Made by a program: the position numbers and the translations under genes. The notes under the pieces were generated by a model. The model was not told where the DNA came from. It did no database searches and saw only the letters and a program-made list of their open reading frames with translations. Below, piece after piece: positions 8,559 through 16,872 of a DNA stretch of 19,894 nt; positions within the stretch are counted from its first letter, which is position 1, and the number at the start of each line of letters is the position of its first letter. The stretch is from Candidatus Cloacimonadota bacterium. Lineage in GTDB: Bacteria; Cloacimonadota; Cloacimonadia; Cloacimonadales; TCS61. The stretch covers positions 1-19,894 of the forward strand of contig DAOUVH010000002.1 in assembly GCA_030667725.1 (NCBI GenBank), in the 5' to 3' direction.

Positions 8559-10934
8559 ATGAAAAAACTATTCACATTCCTATTGATGATTTTTACAATT
8601 AACATATTTGCACTTAAGAATTGGAAGGTTTATACAAATACAACTCATATTTTTGATGTAATAGAATCTGAAAATGAATTGCAAATTGCTACTTGGGGGG
8701 GGCTTGTTAATTACGATCTTGATAACAATTCATTTGGAAAAACCCTAACAACTATTGATGGTTTGACTAATAATGATATTAGAACGCTTGATTATTTGGA
8801 AGGCTCAAATCAACTATTGGTTGGAACCGCAGGCAATGGTATTAATAGAATAGGTGAAAGTGGTTTCTTGACTCCGCTTACAGAGACATTAGGTTTGCAA
8901 TCGAATATAATTAACAAGATAGCACACAATGATTCTCTCATTTTCGTTGCCACTAAATTTGGAGTAAGTTGCTTTAAAGATGATCCTGGTTTTCCGTTTC
9001 CACTTTTATTAAAGAATTATAATGTAGATAATGGTCTTTCTGCTAACGATATTACATCTATGCAGTTAACTCCGGAAGGAAATATCTTTTTTGGAAGTAT
9101 TGCAGGATTGGATTATGTGTATATAGATTCTATGGAAGTTGTATCAACCTGGCATCATTTGAATATGGATAATTCCACATTACCAAGCAATAATGTGACT
9201 TCAATATCAATTACTGGTGGCAAAATTGCCATTGGAACAGATAATGGTATTTTGCTTTCCGAGAACTTGTTTGATCCTTCTCAAACAATTCTGATTGATG
9301 AAGGTCTTGCAATTTATCCGGTTTATGTTGATGATCAATTAAATTTATGGTATAGCTATGGTGTTTGGGATTTAGAAAGATTGGTTCTCACAGACACTAT
9401 GGATATTGCTATCACAAGAATCTCAGATGATGGAAATTTGGCGACTTGGCAAAAAGATGAGAATGGACTAACAACATCTAAAATTAAAGGATTTAATAAA
9501 ACTAACGGACAAATATCTATATTTACTTGGGGAGAAGGTTTGTTCTTATTATCCGAAGATGAATGGAACACAAATATTAAAGCAAATTGCATCTCCGCAA
9601 ATTTGATCACTGATATAGAGATTGATCACAATGATCAATTATGGCTCGCATCAGGCTATTATGGCTTACACCAATTAGGCAGAGGAACCAAAGGTGCTTG
9701 TAGTTTTGATGGTAATCTTTGGAAGAGTTATACATCTGAAAAATATCCAGGTTTAAAGAACAATAATGTGTTTGATATTGCAATTGATGGCAATAATAGA
9801 AAATGGTTCTCCTGCTGGCAATTAATTACTCCTGGAAATGGCGGAATTAGTATTCTAGATGAGGAGCAGAATGAATTTTCGTCTTTATCTGGACTTCCTT
9901 CAACTTATACTACTAAATTGACATCTGATAATGATAGAATGTGGATTTCATATATGGGTGGTATTGTGATTGCTGAGATTAATCCTGATTCTATTTCACA
10001 TTCCTTTCAAACCGAATTTGATGAGGATCAATACAACATGGTTTCATTAATTAGTGAAAATAGCAGGTTTTTCGGATCTCTTGATAAAGGGGTGCAGTAT
10101 TGGGATGATGATTCTGATCCTGTTACAGATGGTCAATATTGGGTTTATCCACCTTCATCAGAATTGCGCAGTGGTATGATTTATGCACTAGAATCACGTA
10201 ATATCAATGATAATGAGGATATATGGGTAGCATCAGGATCGGGACTTTTTATGTTCGATGGAATCGATTGGTTCTGGTTTGGTACTACTATAAAAAAGAA
10301 AGTTTGGTTCAATAATGAATGGTTTTGGAATGAAGATAATCCAGATCCGGAATATTGGTACTATGAAGGTCAAGAGAGGTTGTATGGCTCAATTTCAACT
10401 TATCCCACAGCACTGTTTGTTGATCCTTTTGGTATGGTTTGGATCGGAACTCAAGATGCCGGGATCACTATCTTTGACACGAGTAGAGACAAATTTATAA
10501 ATCTTACAACTGAAAATACTCCGCTCATCTCAAATACAATTACAGATCTTGCTTACGAACCTAAAACCGGAACTCTTTTTATTGGAACAAATTCAGGAAT
10601 GAATTCTGTTGAAATTGGTATTTCAGCCGAGATGAACGAAGAGAAAGAACTCTTTGAAACTATAGTATATCCTAACCCGTTTTATCCGGAAAATGGTGAT
10701 ATTCTAAGAATTGAGAATAAAGGTGCGATCACAATGCCGGAAGGGAACACATATTGTAGAATTTTTGACTTGAACGGTGATATTGTTATGGAAATTCAAA
10801 AGGATATTTACGAACAATTCAGTTGGGATGGTTTGAATAAAGCTGGTAAAAAATGTGGTTCGGGAATTTATCTCTATGTTGTTTCAGCACCTGATGGACA
10901 GACTTCAAAAGGAAAGATAGCTCTTGTTAGATAA
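8559..10934 (+). CDS. Secreted double beta-propeller protein with C-terminal sorting-type domain, PorZ-like
   Basis: A 791-residue exported protein. Residues 1-18 form a signal peptide with likely cleavage after IFA. About ten propeller strands of the two-component-regulator type follow to about residue 690, for example DVIESENELQIATWGGLVNY, DHNDQLWLASGYYGL and DPFGMVWIGTQDAGI, enough for two propellers. A C-terminal beta-sandwich of about 88 residues starts at YPNPFYPENG (704) and ends GIYLYVV...KGKIALVR, the FlgD-like or type IX sorting style. The length and order match PorZ of Porphyromonas gingivalis (about 776 residues: two propellers plus a C-terminal domain), and the opening stretch with GLTNNDI and VATKFGV resembles PorZ. 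Known: PorZ is a surface T9SS component that binds A-LPS. Alternative: an unrelated propeller cargo protein. AGG at 8549-8551 lies 7 bases before the ATG, four bases after the preceding stop. Codons 46-48 contain a G8 tract. Confidence 0.8.
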   Translation: MKKLFTFLLMIFTINIFALKNWKVYTNTTHIFDVIESENELQIATWGGLVNYDLDNNSFGKTLTTIDGLTNNDIRTLDYLEGSNQLLVGTAGNGINRIGESGFLTPLTETLGLQSNIINKIAHNDSLIFVATKFGVSCFKDDPGFPFPLLLKNYNVDNGLSANDITSMQLTPEGNIFFGSIAGLDYVYIDSMEVVSTWHHLNMDNSTLPSNNVTSISITGGKIAIGTDNGILLSENLFDPSQTILIDEGLAIYPVYVDDQLNLWYSYGVWDLERLVLTDTMDIAITRISDDGNLATWQKDENGLTTSKIKGFNKTNGQISIFTWGEGLFLLSEDEWNTNIKANCISANLITDIEIDHNDQLWLASGYYGLHQLGRGTKGACSFDGNLWKSYTSEKYPGLKNNNVFDIAIDGNNRKWFSCWQLITPGNGGISILDEEQNEFSSLSGLPSTYTTKLTSDNDRMWISYMGGIVIAEINPDSISHSFQTEFDEDQYNMVSLISENSRFFGSLDKGVQYWDDDSDPVTDGQYWVYPPSSELRSGMIYALESRNINDNEDIWVASGSGLFMFDGIDWFWFGTTIKKKVWFNNEWFWNEDNPDPEYWYYEGQERLYGSISTYPTALFVDPFGMVWIGTQDAGITIFDTSRDKFINLTTENTPLISNTITDLAYEPKTGTLFIGTNSGMNSVEIGISAEMNEEKELFETIVYPNPFYPENGDILRIENKGAITMPEGNTYCRIFDLNGDIVMEIQKDIYEQFSWDGLNKAGKKCGSGIYLYVVSAPDGQTSKGKIALVR
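8695..8702 (+). repeat. G8 homopolymer tract inside the PorZ-like gene
   Basis: Eight consecutive G bases encode Trp46-Gly47-Gly48. It is the longest G or C run noticed in the window. The surrounding DNA is very AT-rich and otherwise prefers GGA or GGT for glycine, so two successive GGG codons after TGG are unusual. A length change of one base would shift the frame near the N-terminus. Confidence 0.85.
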
Positions 10935-10940
10935 TTCAAG

Positions 10941-11930
10941 ATGAAAAAAAAGATCTTATTTCTTTCAGCTTATAATTCATCTTTTGTGCGAAATGATAGG
11001 AATATTCTGGAAAAGTTTACTGATGTGAATGCAATTTCAATTCCCAAAAAAAGAAATATTTATAGGATATTACTACTGGCTTATAAAATTTTTGTTGGAA
11101 TTTTCAGGAACGACATCATTTACTGTTGGTTTGCAGAACTTCCAGCATATATTGCCGTTTTCTTTTCTAAATTACTACACAGGAAGTGTATTGTTGTAGT
11201 TGGTGGATATGAGGTTGCAAACGTGCCTGATATAGAGTATGGTGGTATGCTGAATCCAAAGAATATGAAGAAAGTAAAGTACATACTTCGCAATGCTGAT
11301 CTCACTTTGGCGGTTTCAGAATCAAATAAAAAAGAGATCGAAAATAGCTTTATAACTAAACAATTAAAACTAATTTATAATGGTGTACAAATCAAGAAAT
11401 TCTATCCAAAAGGTAATAAGAAAAATATTGTGATCACGGTTGGAAACGTAACCAGAGAGAATTTGCAGAGAAAGGGTTTAGAGGCTTTTGTAAAAAGTGC
11501 AGCTTTTCTACCTGATACAAATTTCATTTTGATCGGGAAACACTTTGACGATTCAAGTGAATATCTTAGTTCAATTGCTTCTGATAACGTTACATTCACT
11601 GGGTTAGTTAATGATGATGAGTTGTTGAAATATTTACAGGAAGCAAAAGTATATGTTCAGATTTCGGCACATGAAGGTTTTGGGATCTCACTGGCAGAGG
11701 CTATGCTTTGTGAATGTATTCCAGTAGTAACAAGCTGTGGAGCTTTACCAGAAGTTGCTGGGAAATCAGCGTTCTATGTTCCTTTTGGTGATCCAGCAGA
11801 AACAGCTGAATCTATTCAGAATGCATTGAATGGGAAGACAGGAGAACAATTTAGAGAACATATTCTCAATAATTTCTCACTTAAAAGTAGGGAAGAGCAA
11901 CTAAAGAAAATAATTGGAGCCCTAACGTGA
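10941..11930 (+). CDS. GT4-type glycosyltransferase
   Basis: A 329-residue GT-B glycosyltransferase, a little short because the N-terminal domain is compact. Seen: an ILFLSAY start, IVVVGGYEVANVPD in the acceptor domain, ADLTLAVSES and LIYNGVQIKKFYPKG at the hinge, VGNVTRENLQRKGLEAFV at the start of the donor domain, and the E-x7-E motif in EGFGISLAE (Glu245, Glu253), then GALPEVAG. It follows the PorZ-like gene by six bases and shares four bases with the next gene (GTGA). No clear ribosome binding site is visible; the start codon is followed directly by eight A bases. Donor and linkage are unknown. Confidence 0.9.
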   Translation: MKKKILFLSAYNSSFVRNDRNILEKFTDVNAISIPKKRNIYRILLLAYKIFVGIFRNDIIYCWFAELPAYIAVFFSKLLHRKCIVVVGGYEVANVPDIEYGGMLNPKNMKKVKYILRNADLTLAVSESNKKEIENSFITKQLKLIYNGVQIKKFYPKGNKKNIVITVGNVTRENLQRKGLEAFVKSAAFLPDTNFILIGKHFDDSSEYLSSIASDNVTFTGLVNDDELLKYLQEAKVYVQISAHEGFGISLAEAMLCECIPVVTSCGALPEVAGKSAFYVPFGDPAETAESIQNALNGKTGEQFREHILNNFSLKSREEQLKKIIGALT

Positions 11931-13450
11931 ACTTAAAGATAGGAATTGATAATTGCAAACCGGGTTGGGAGATAATCCTAAAACAGATCGGCGTAAGCTT
12001 TACTCAATTCTCACTACCAAATGAGATATCCCTAGATGAATTCTCTGTTATTATTATCACAGAGTTACACACATTAAAAGAAAATGAAACAATTAAAGAA
12101 TTTTTGAATGCTGGCGGAGCAGTACTTTTTTCTGATAGTGCAATTGTGGATGGGATTTCATACAAAACAAGAAAAATTCGTTATTTAAGCTCAAAAGAAA
12201 GCACTCCCTACTCATTAGTTGGCCTAGTAGATATCCATTCGACTATCAAGATTCCAAATTCCAAAGATATGAAAATAGTCGATTCTGGTTTGAATATCTT
12301 TTCTTCAGATTTTGGGACAAATCTAATTTTACCCTTTAACATCAATGAGCTTATCTTGAATTGTAATTCGATAAGGAAAAAATTCAATGCAAATAGAAAG
12401 GAACTTCCCTCTGAGATCGTAGCAGAAGTTTCTAAAGGAAAATTAAGGAAGATTATTGAAATATCTCTAGAATATCTGCATCATAAAAGAGATTTGCCTT
12501 TTGTTCATTTGTGGCAGCAACCTTATATTGCTAAAAATTTGTTTATCTTTAGGCTTGATACAGATTTCTGTTCTAAGCAAGATGCGGATGAAATGTATGA
12601 AATTTGCAAAAAGAATAATATCTCCGCAACCTGGTTTCTGGATACAGATTCAGAAGAAAGAATGAATAATTATTCGTTAATGGATAATCAAGAAATGGCG
12701 ATACATTGTGATAACCACTATGTTTATGATAACTTAGAAAAAAATTATAATAACATTTCTAAAGCTGATATAAAATTAAAAAACTGTGGAATTAAAGCTA
12801 TCGGTTTTGCTGCTCCATTTGGTGATTGGAATTCTTTTCTGGATAAAGCTCTGCAGAAAAGGGAGCTAAAATATTCTTCTGAATTTGCACTTGATTATGA
12901 TGATCTTCCATTTTTTCCATATTGTAATAACGAGCTCTCAAATGTTCTGCAAATTCCAATTCATCCTATAAGTTTAGGAAGATTACATCGTTCCCATTTC
13001 AGTGAAGATGAAATGCTGCAATATTATTTAGAATTAATAAAAAGGAAATCTGAAATTGGTGAGCCAATTATTATTTATCATCATCCACATCATAAGCATT
13101 TAACAGTTCTTGATAAAATTTTTCAATTTGTGAATTCTAATAATTTTGGAAATATGAGTATGAAGGAATTCTATAAATGGTGGGAGAAAAGATATAAACT
13201 TGAGCCTGAATTCCAATATGTTAATAATAAGATTTCAGTTAAGTATGAATCAGAAAAAATATTTATTAGAATTTCAACAGATAATGGATTTACTATCTCG
13301 CAGGAGAAAGATATTCAAGTTGACAAGATCTCTTTGAAACCACATTATAAACAAATTATGAAGCAAGATCTGAAAAGAGTTCGTGAGTTTCACTGGCGAG
13401 ATCTTCTCTATGATCATGAATCGAGAAAGAGTAGAAAAGCCTTCAAATAA
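11927..13450 (+). CDS. Polysaccharide deacetylase-family protein with N-terminal amidotransferase-like domain
   Basis: A 507-residue protein. Residues 1 to about 90 resemble a Rossmann or glutamine-amidotransferase-like module with FLNAGGAVLFSDS. After a linker, the barrel starts near 205 with FRLDTDF, holding Asp211 and Asp213 of motif 1. Motif 2 is IHCDNH with His260 and His264, motif 3 is GFAAPFGDWN, and the C-terminal histidine motif is YHHPHH (384-389). These suit a metal-dependent carbohydrate N- or O-deacetylase (CE4-like), unlike the degenerate paralogue at the start of the operon. No signal peptide is seen, so it would act on cytoplasmic, lipid-linked sugars, or it may be exported by other means. 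The GTG start overlaps the upstream TGA and has GGAG (11916-11919) 7 bases before it. The substrate is not known. Confidence 0.8.
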   Translation: MNLKIGIDNCKPGWEIILKQIGVSFTQFSLPNEISLDEFSVIIITELHTLKENETIKEFLNAGGAVLFSDSAIVDGISYKTRKIRYLSSKESTPYSLVGLVDIHSTIKIPNSKDMKIVDSGLNIFSSDFGTNLILPFNINELILNCNSIRKKFNANRKELPSEIVAEVSKGKLRKIIEISLEYLHHKRDLPFVHLWQQPYIAKNLFIFRLDTDFCSKQDADEMYEICKKNNISATWFLDTDSEERMNNYSLMDNQEMAIHCDNHYVYDNLEKNYNNISKADIKLKNCGIKAIGFAAPFGDWNSFLDKALQKRELKYSSEFALDYDDLPFFPYCNNELSNVLQIPIHPISLGRLHRSHFSEDEMLQYYLELIKRKSEIGEPIIIYHHPHHKHLTVLDKIFQFVNSNNFGNMSMKEFYKWWEKRYKLEPEFQYVNNKISVKYESEKIFIRISTDNGFTISQEKDIQVDKISLKPHYKQIMKQDLKRVREFHWRDLLYDHESRKSRKAFK

Positions 13451-13462
13451 TTAGGAAGAATT

Positions 13463-14503
13463 ATGAGAATACATTTAGCTAGTTATCAGTCAATAATGTT
13501 AAATCGAGGTGGTCCGACTTACAAACTACTTCATACAAAGAAAGCGTTGAAAGAACTTGGGGTTGAAGTGAAATTATTTGATATGTGGGATTTCAATTTA
13601 AAACTTACTAAAGACGATCTTGTTCATATCTTCCTGGCAAATATCAGCACATATTCTCTTGCTGTAAATCTTAAACTTTATGGTGCTAAGTATGTTGTGA
13701 ATCCAATAATTTTTAGTAATCACCCAGCTTGGAAAATTAAGCTGTATCAGAATCTAGAAAAACCTTTGAATAAATTATTTATACGTTCAATATCAGATTA
13801 CAAAATCACAAATTTAATTTGCAATAATGCAGAGAAAATTCTTCCAAATACAATTGATGAAGGTAATTTACTTGTGACGGGAATGAATGTGAAGAGAGAG
13901 AAAATACAAGTGATTCATAATGGTGTAGAAGAACGTTTTGCAGAAGCTGATGCAAGTTTGTTCCAAAAGAAATATGGTCTAAAAGATTACATCCTTTACG
14001 TAGGGCACCTGGGGGCAGAAAGAAAGAATAGTAAGAATATGATAAAAGCATTACAGCAGATTGATCATCCAGCTGTAATAATTGCCGATATATTACATAA
14101 TGAAGAAGGTGAATGGTGCAGGAAGGAAATTGAGAAAAGTAAGAATATCACACTTATAGAATGGTTGAATCATGATGATCCGCTTTTTGCTTCAGCTTAT
14201 GCGGCTTGTCATACTTTTATTCTCCCAACTAAATATGAAACACCGGGAAGAGCAGCGTTGGAAGCTGGTTTAACAGGAGCAAACATTGTAATTACACCTC
14301 ATGGTGGAACTAAGGAATATTTTGCTGATTATGCTGAATATCCCGATCCTAGTTCAGTGATATCAATTCAAAAAGCGATAGAGTTTGCTTTGAATAAAAA
14401 GAAAACTTCAAAATTAAGTGATCATATTATGAAGAATTTCATCTGGTCTGTTATTGCCAAAGAAACACTACAAATGTATCAGAATGTGTTTAGTACACCG
14501 TAA
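13463..14503 (+). CDS. GT4-type glycosyltransferase
   Basis: A 346-residue GT-B glycosyltransferase. The N-terminus has SIMLNRGGPTYKLLHTKKAL, the glycine-rich acceptor loop. The hinge region has ILPNTIDEGNLL and VIHNGVEERF, the donor domain begins YILYVGHLGAERKN, and the E-x7-E motif is ETPGRAALE (Glu259, Glu267) followed by PHGGTKEYF. Its ATG has AGGAAG (13453-13458) 4 bases upstream and lies 12 bases after the deacetylase stop. It ends the first rightward gene block; its TAA lies only three bases from the stop of a methyltransferase on the opposite strand, leaving no room for a separate terminator. Specificity is unknown. Confidence 0.9.
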   Translation: MRIHLASYQSIMLNRGGPTYKLLHTKKALKELGVEVKLFDMWDFNLKLTKDDLVHIFLANISTYSLAVNLKLYGAKYVVNPIIFSNHPAWKIKLYQNLEKPLNKLFIRSISDYKITNLICNNAEKILPNTIDEGNLLVTGMNVKREKIQVIHNGVEERFAEADASLFQKKYGLKDYILYVGHLGAERKNSKNMIKALQQIDHPAVIIADILHNEEGEWCRKEIEKSKNITLIEWLNHDDPLFASAYAACHTFILPTKYETPGRAALEAGLTGANIVITPHGGTKEYFADYAEYPDPSSVISIQKAIEFALNKKKTSKLSDHIMKNFIWSVIAKETLQMYQNVFSTP

Positions 14504-14506
14504 TAA

Positions 14507-15268
14507 TCATTTTTTTTGCAAAATTATGATATGTGATGCTCTGAAAGATGGCATTAAATTTGAAATAATTCTTATAAATTTTGTTTTAATATTTGTTACT
14601 TTAATTGGAAAATTTATAAATTCATGATTATAAATACTTAGCTCACTTTTTTTTGCAATTTCTATCAATTCTGCTTTTGTGTACTCACGAAAATGAGCTG
14701 GATTTTCTTTAAAAAAACGGATTTTAGAATTTGGATTATTACCTATTAAGCAACTTAATCGATTTCTTAAAAAGGAGAAATTTGGAGTAGTACAAATTAT
14801 ATAACCATTTTTATTAAGCATTGAACTTAATAATAGAAAAACAAATTCAGGAGCTTCATGAAGATGTTCTATTACTTCAGAGAAAATAATTAGATCAAAC
14901 TTCTGTTCTGGCCATTTATTTACATCTCTACTTTCATTAAGGTCAAATACAATGTGTTTTATTTTAACCTTCTCTACTTCTCTGTGACCACCTTGATCAT
15001 CTTGAATATCAAAACCCAGAGTAACTACATTATGATAATAAGTTGATAGTATTGTTGATAGATAACTTCTCCCAACATCTAAAATCCATGCTTCTTTTTG
15101 GGAAAGTAATTTAGTGCTAAGATTAAATATATATTCAAAACGCGTTAAATGATCTTTGATATACTTCTCTTGCGAATCCGATCCACATGTATGTTTCTTT
15201 TCAGTATTGATCCAAGAATCTATAATCTTTTTATATTTGCCTTTATTATCTTTATCAAAAGTTATCAT
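14507..15268 (-). CDS. Class I SAM-dependent methyltransferase
   Basis: A 253-residue cytoplasmic methyltransferase. Motif I reads ILDVGRSYLS (62-71), with Arg-Ser replacing the usual GxG, a variation also found in some glycan-cluster methyltransferases. A putative acidic end of strand 2 is GFDIQDD. FDLIIFSEVIEHLHEAP (124-140) is the strand-4 motif typical of methyltransferases of type 11, and YIICTTPN is strand 5. HFREYTKAELIEIAKKSEL is the usual C-terminal signature. It may methylate a sugar of the glycan, or a cytoplasmic metabolite. It is the only gene in the locus on the minus strand, convergent with the preceding GT4 and divergent from the flippase. A GGAA-containing site lies just before the ATG. 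Substrate unknown. Confidence 0.88.
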   Translation of the reverse strand: MITFDKDNKGKYKKIIDSWINTEKKHTCGSDSQEKYIKDHLTRFEYIFNLSTKLLSQKEAWILDVGRSYLSTILSTYYHNVVTLGFDIQDDQGGHREVEKVKIKHIVFDLNESRDVNKWPEQKFDLIIFSEVIEHLHEAPEFVFLLLSSMLNKNGYIICTTPNFSFLRNRLSCLIGNNPNSKIRFFKENPAHFREYTKAELIEIAKKSELSIYNHEFINFPIKVTNIKTKFIRIISNLMPSFRASHIIILQKK

Positions 15269-15367
15269 AATATTTCCACACTTAGTATTTTTATTATTAT
15301 TATACTTAATTCTATAAAATATATTGTCAATAATAATAAATTTTATTTATTAGACTCAAAAAAATGA
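15269..15367. other. AT-rich divergent spacer between methyltransferase and flippase
   Basis: About 100 bases made almost entirely of A and T, including runs of ATT and AAT triplets around 15289-15304 and 15330-15340. It should carry promoters for both directions. Apart from the minus-strand candidate, nothing resembling a hairpin, operator or ribosome binding site for the flippase can be supported. Confidence 0.5.
15299..15330 (-). promoter_or_regulatory. Candidate promoter of the methyltransferase gene
   Basis: On the minus strand a perfect TTGACA (15330-15325) and a perfect TATAAT (15304-15299) lie upstream of the ATG at 15268. The spacing is 20 bases, longer than the usual 16-18, which lowers confidence. 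The gene needs its own promoter because its neighbours run the other way. No equally good box was seen for the rightward flippase gene. Confidence 0.35.
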
Positions 15368-16870
15368 ATGGTATTTGAAATGAAGGTATCGGATTATGTA
15401 AGAAAAACGGTAGATTATGTAGCAGGGGGTCTTTTTAATAAAATTCTACTGATTATATTTCTACCGATATTTACTCGGTTTTTAGTTCCCGAAGAATTTG
15501 CAATTTATGCAAATTTAATGATTTTCTTTTCATTTGCAAGTATGATTTATCTACTGGGAATTCAGCAATCTATCTTTTCATATTTTTATAATAAAAAAAC
15601 TGATCAATATCAATTCTCATTGATATCTTCAGTTTATATATTATTAACAGCAGTTGGACTGTTATTCTCAACTCTCATTATCATCTTTCGTAGTGAGTTA
15701 GCACATTTCAGCATTCGTTCCAATACACACCAGCATCTTTTTGTTTATATAGCTGTGATTTTGTTTTTCAATACAATCTATGGAATCACACTAAGTTTCT
15801 TACATATCATGGAAAGATCTAGAAATTATGCTATTATTAGTGCTCTTCAGAATATCATTGTTCTACTGCTTGTGATTACATATTCTTTTAATAGTAGATT
15901 TTCCATAGATCATTATTTTATTTTCCTGGCTATCGCTTCTATAGTTGCTTCTCTTGTCGGGATTTGTCAGATTTACAGGATTATGAAGAAAATGCAGATT
16001 TCCCCTGTTGAAAAAAAATATTTTTCTTTAGAGATTATTTCACCTATGCTTAAGTTTGGGATCGTGATGATTCCCGGTACGATATCAATGCTGATTTTGC
16101 AGGCTTCAGACCGTTATATGCTAACCTATCTTTCTGCTAACACAATGTATGATGTCGGAATTTATTCAGCAGGTTATAGAATTGGAATGATCATGCATTT
16201 CATTGTAATGATGGTCAGTCTGGTTTATTTGCCTTATGCCATGAAAATCGCAAAAGAACCTCATGCTCAGTCTATGAATAGAAACATGTTTAAATATTAT
16301 ATAGTATTCGGATCGTTATTTGGAACTTTCATCATTATGTATTCACAGGAAATTTTCCAATTTATTATTGATTCGAATTACCTGACATCCTACAAAATTG
16401 TTTTTGCTGGTGTGATCTCATCATTTTTGTATGGGATATTCAACATTGTAAATATCAATTATTATGCTAGGAAAAAGGCAGGAAATATAACTATAGCAGT
16501 TCTTCTGGGGTCTATCTTGAATATAACCTTGAATTTCATTTTAATCCCCAAATATGGGATTTTCGGAGCAGGTATTGCTTCAATCATTGCTTATTTCTTT
16601 ATTGTGATATTTAACTATTCTGTTGCAGCTTATTTGTATAAGATCAGGTATCCAATATCACTTGTATTTATTGGATTACTCATACTTACAAGCGCAGCTT
16701 TGCTCAATAATTATTTTCTACTAAGTTTGAAACTGTTTATTATTAAGACCGTGATAATATCAGGAATTGCTGCCGTATTAATTGTAATTTCAAAAAGAGA
16801 TAAACAAATCCAAAAACTGATCATGATATTAAAAAATGAAAGAAAAAATAAAAACAAAACTAAAGAGTAA
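15368..16870 (+). CDS. wzx: Polysaccharide flippase, Wzx type (MOP superfamily)
   Basis: A 500-residue integral inner-membrane protein with about 12 to 14 hydrophobic helices spread over the whole length. It should flip the undecaprenyl-linked oligosaccharide to the periplasmic face. The start SDYVRKTVDYVAGGLFNKIL is the usual first amphipathic helix, and the central region has QASDRYMLTYLSA, which matches the DRYxL motif common in Wzx proteins; LNFILIPKYGIFGAGIASIIAY is another typical segment. A lysine-rich tail (NERKNKNKTKE) follows the last helix. It starts the second rightward block and ends two bases before the next gene. No Shine-Dalgarno site supports ATG 15368, and ATG 15380 (MKVSDY) is an equally good start. 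Confidence 0.93.
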   Translation: MVFEMKVSDYVRKTVDYVAGGLFNKILLIIFLPIFTRFLVPEEFAIYANLMIFFSFASMIYLLGIQQSIFSYFYNKKTDQYQFSLISSVYILLTAVGLLFSTLIIIFRSELAHFSIRSNTHQHLFVYIAVILFFNTIYGITLSFLHIMERSRNYAIISALQNIIVLLLVITYSFNSRFSIDHYFIFLAIASIVASLVGICQIYRIMKKMQISPVEKKYFSLEIISPMLKFGIVMIPGTISMLILQASDRYMLTYLSANTMYDVGIYSAGYRIGMIMHFIVMMVSLVYLPYAMKIAKEPHAQSMNRNMFKYYIVFGSLFGTFIIMYSQEIFQFIIDSNYLTSYKIVFAGVISSFLYGIFNIVNINYYARKKAGNITIAVLLGSILNITLNFILIPKYGIFGAGIASIIAYFFIVIFNYSVAAYLYKIRYPISLVFIGLLILTSAALLNNYFLLSLKLFIIKTVIISGIAAVLIVISKRDKQIQKLIMILKNERKNKNKTKE

Positions 16871-16872
16871 TA

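Noticed and set aside
10941..10951. Run of eight A bases after the start codon of the third GT4 as a phase-variation tract
   Set aside because: Lys-Lys-Lys starts with A runs are common in AT-rich genomes and similar A or T runs occur throughout the window.
15149..15367. A 72-codon plus-strand frame before the flippase
   Set aside because: It covers the start of the methyltransferase and the AT-rich spacer, is rich in Ile, Phe and Asn from A/T runs, and has no ribosome binding site or recognisable domain.
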